Positions 6,998 through 7,307 of a stretch of DNA of 7,307 nucleotides are shown piece by piece. The stretch's first letter is position 1, and every line of letters starts with the position of its first letter. The position numbers were made by a program, and so were the translations under genes. The stretch comes from Tannerella sp. (lineage in GTDB: Bacteria > Bacteroidota > Bacteroidia > Bacteroidales > Tannerellaceae): assembly GCA_031289445.1 (NCBI GenBank), contig JAITPL010000100.1, positions 1-7,307 of the forward strand, given 5' to 3'. Under the pieces are notes generated by a model that did not search any database, was not told the DNA's origin, and saw only the letters and a list, made by a program, of their open reading frames with translations.

Positions 6998-7080
6998 TTG
7001 AGAATTGAGGATTGAGGACGGTGGGGACTTTGAGGACGTGAGGACGGTGAAGAGATTGAGGGACGGTGAGGACGGTGAAT
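6997..7080 (+). repeat. Purine-rich degenerate tandem repeat (minisatellite) after the receptor stop
   Basis: The array begins at the last base of the receptor stop codon. First come three 7-base units, ATTGAGA, ATTGAGG, ATTGAGG (6997-7017). Then follow about six 9-base units related to ACGGTGAGG (7018-7026, 7027-7035, an 8-base copy at 7036-7043, 7044-7052, 7063-7071, 7072-7080), interrupted at 7055-7062 by ATTGAGGG, a return to the first unit type. The plus strand is strongly purine-biased. No reading frame or start supports translation. The mixed units suggest growth by slippage from an ATTGAGG seed. Confidence 0.8.
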
Positions 7081-7081
7081 T

Positions 7082-7094
7082 AATACGGCGTATT
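7082..7094. repeat. Short palindrome AATACG-G-CGTATT
   Basis: This is a perfect inverted repeat with 6-base arms and a single central base, lying between the purine-rich array and the first REP-like copy, which it overlaps by a few bases. It has no T-tract, so it is not an intrinsic terminator. It could be a protein-binding site or part of the repeat element. Confidence 0.5.
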
Positions 7095-7115
7095 CCCATC
7101 GGGGATTCATGTCAA
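7091..7115. repeat. REP-like repeat, copy 1
   Basis: This 25-base unit contains TCCC-ATCG-GGGA, a small hairpin, followed by TTCATGTCAA. It matches the second copy at 7141-7165 at 20 of 25 positions, in the same orientation and exactly 50 bases away. Read on the minus strand, ATGA lies just before the palindrome, comparable to the short head of REP elements. The identity as REP is an inference from structure and from the intergenic position. Confidence 0.6.
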
Positions 7116-7140
7116 TAGAAAACGGTATCACCCACACCTT

Positions 7141-7165
7141 TTTCCCCGTCGGGGATTCACGTTAA
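7141..7165. repeat. REP-like repeat, copy 2
   Basis: The core is TCCCC-GTC-GGGGA, a perfect 5-base-arm hairpin, followed by TTCACGTTAA. Differences from copy 1 are partly compensatory, because the stem is kept or improved (TCCC/GGGA in copy 1, TCCCC/GGGGA here). On the minus strand the head reads GTGA next to the stem. A T5 run (7139-7143) precedes the hairpin on the plus strand, so it is not a plus-strand terminator; on the minus strand it appears as A's after the hairpin, which also does not fit. Confidence 0.6.
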
Positions 7166-7188
7166 CCCAACTTGGCAGCTATAGATTC

Positions 7189-7204
7189 ATAATATAGTTA
7201 TTAT
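7189..7204. repeat. A/T palindrome ATAATA-TAGT-TATTAT
   Basis: This is a perfect inverted repeat with 6-base arms and a 4-base loop, made of A/T except one G. It lies about 25 bases beyond the stop of the possible minus-strand gene end at 7229. It is too weak for a terminator stem and has no adjacent T-tract. It is listed as visible structure only. Confidence 0.4.
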
Positions 7205-7228
7205 CAGTCAATTGCACTACACAAAGCA

Positions 7229-7306
7229 TCACTTATGGGGGACTACGGACTTTTTTCTCATTGATTTGGCAGATTGATTAAATCCGAGCGCGTTGTATAT
7301 TTCGGC
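7229..7306 (-). CDS. Possible C-terminal end of a gene entering from the right edge
   Basis: Read on the minus strand from the right edge, one frame is open for 25 codons and ends with TGA at 7231-7229. The peptide runs AEIYNALGFNQ, SAKSMRKK, then SVVPHK. The first codons (GCC GAA ATA TAC AAC GCG CTC GGA) look like the codon use of the other genes here, and the DNA beyond the stop turns A/T-rich and repetitive, as expected at a gene end. A 25-codon open frame can occur by chance, so this is tentative. I do not recognise the family. If real, the gene converges on the TonB receptor, and the repeats lie between the two 3' ends. Confidence 0.45.
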   Translation of the reverse strand, partial: AEIYNALGFNQSAKSMRKKSVVPHK

Positions 7307-7307
7307 A

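Noticed and set aside
7091..7165. Two-unit CRISPR array
   Set aside because: Only two copies with five mismatches in 25 bases; no third copy at the expected position near 7191 and no cas gene in the window.
7274..7303. Plus-strand promoter at the right edge (TTG 7274-7276, 19 bases, TATATTTC)
   Set aside because: The -7 match is imperfect, and the same bases form a gene-like minus-strand reading frame; nothing downstream is visible to support it.

Overview
The window looks like a chromosomal segment of a member of the Bacteroidales (phylum Bacteroidota). The evidence is: Bacteroidota-type -7 promoter boxes (TAnnTTTG or a close variant) upstream of four gene starts; A/T-rich leaders with no Shine-Dalgarno sequence; a TonB-dependent receptor; and an anaerobe-type 2-oxoacid:ferredoxin oxidoreductase. 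The genus cannot be fixed from this sequence.

Layout from left to right. Two minus-strand genes open the window. One is an FKBP-type peptidyl-prolyl isomerase without a signal peptide (97-681). Only 20 bases beyond it lies the 5' end of a second gene that starts with a lipoprotein signal peptide and runs off the left edge (1-76). An A/T-rich divergent promoter region (682-816) separates them from the plus-strand genes. These are a sirtuin-type NAD-dependent protein deacylase (817-1500), then, behind its own promoter, a tight set of shikimate kinase aroK (1576-2103), korA (2113-3981) and korB (3978-4988). AroK and korA are 9 bases apart, and korA and korB overlap by 4. After a 125-base gap with a promoter comes a separately transcribed TonB-dependent outer-membrane receptor (5114-6997). 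The last 310 bases hold no complete gene. They contain a purine-rich tandem repeat directly after the receptor stop, a pair of REP-like hairpin repeats 50 bases apart, two short palindromes, and at the right edge a probable minus-strand gene end.

How the genes may work together. AroK makes shikimate 3-phosphate for aromatic amino acids. KorAB interconverts 2-oxoglutarate and succinyl-CoA + CO2 with ferredoxin, and in anaerobic Bacteroidales it can supply 2-oxoglutarate for glutamate and hence amino-group donation. The sirtuin carries the Y-x-x-R signature of desuccinylases, so it sits next to an enzyme that makes or uses succinyl-CoA, although it has its own transcription unit. The FKBPs and the TonB receptor are independent housekeeping and uptake functions.

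No convincing new multi-gene system is visible. The points most worth a second look are the sirtuin that has lost its zinc-binding cysteines, the two repeat families in the 3' intergenic region, and a direct repeat placed where the -33 box of the receptor promoter would be.
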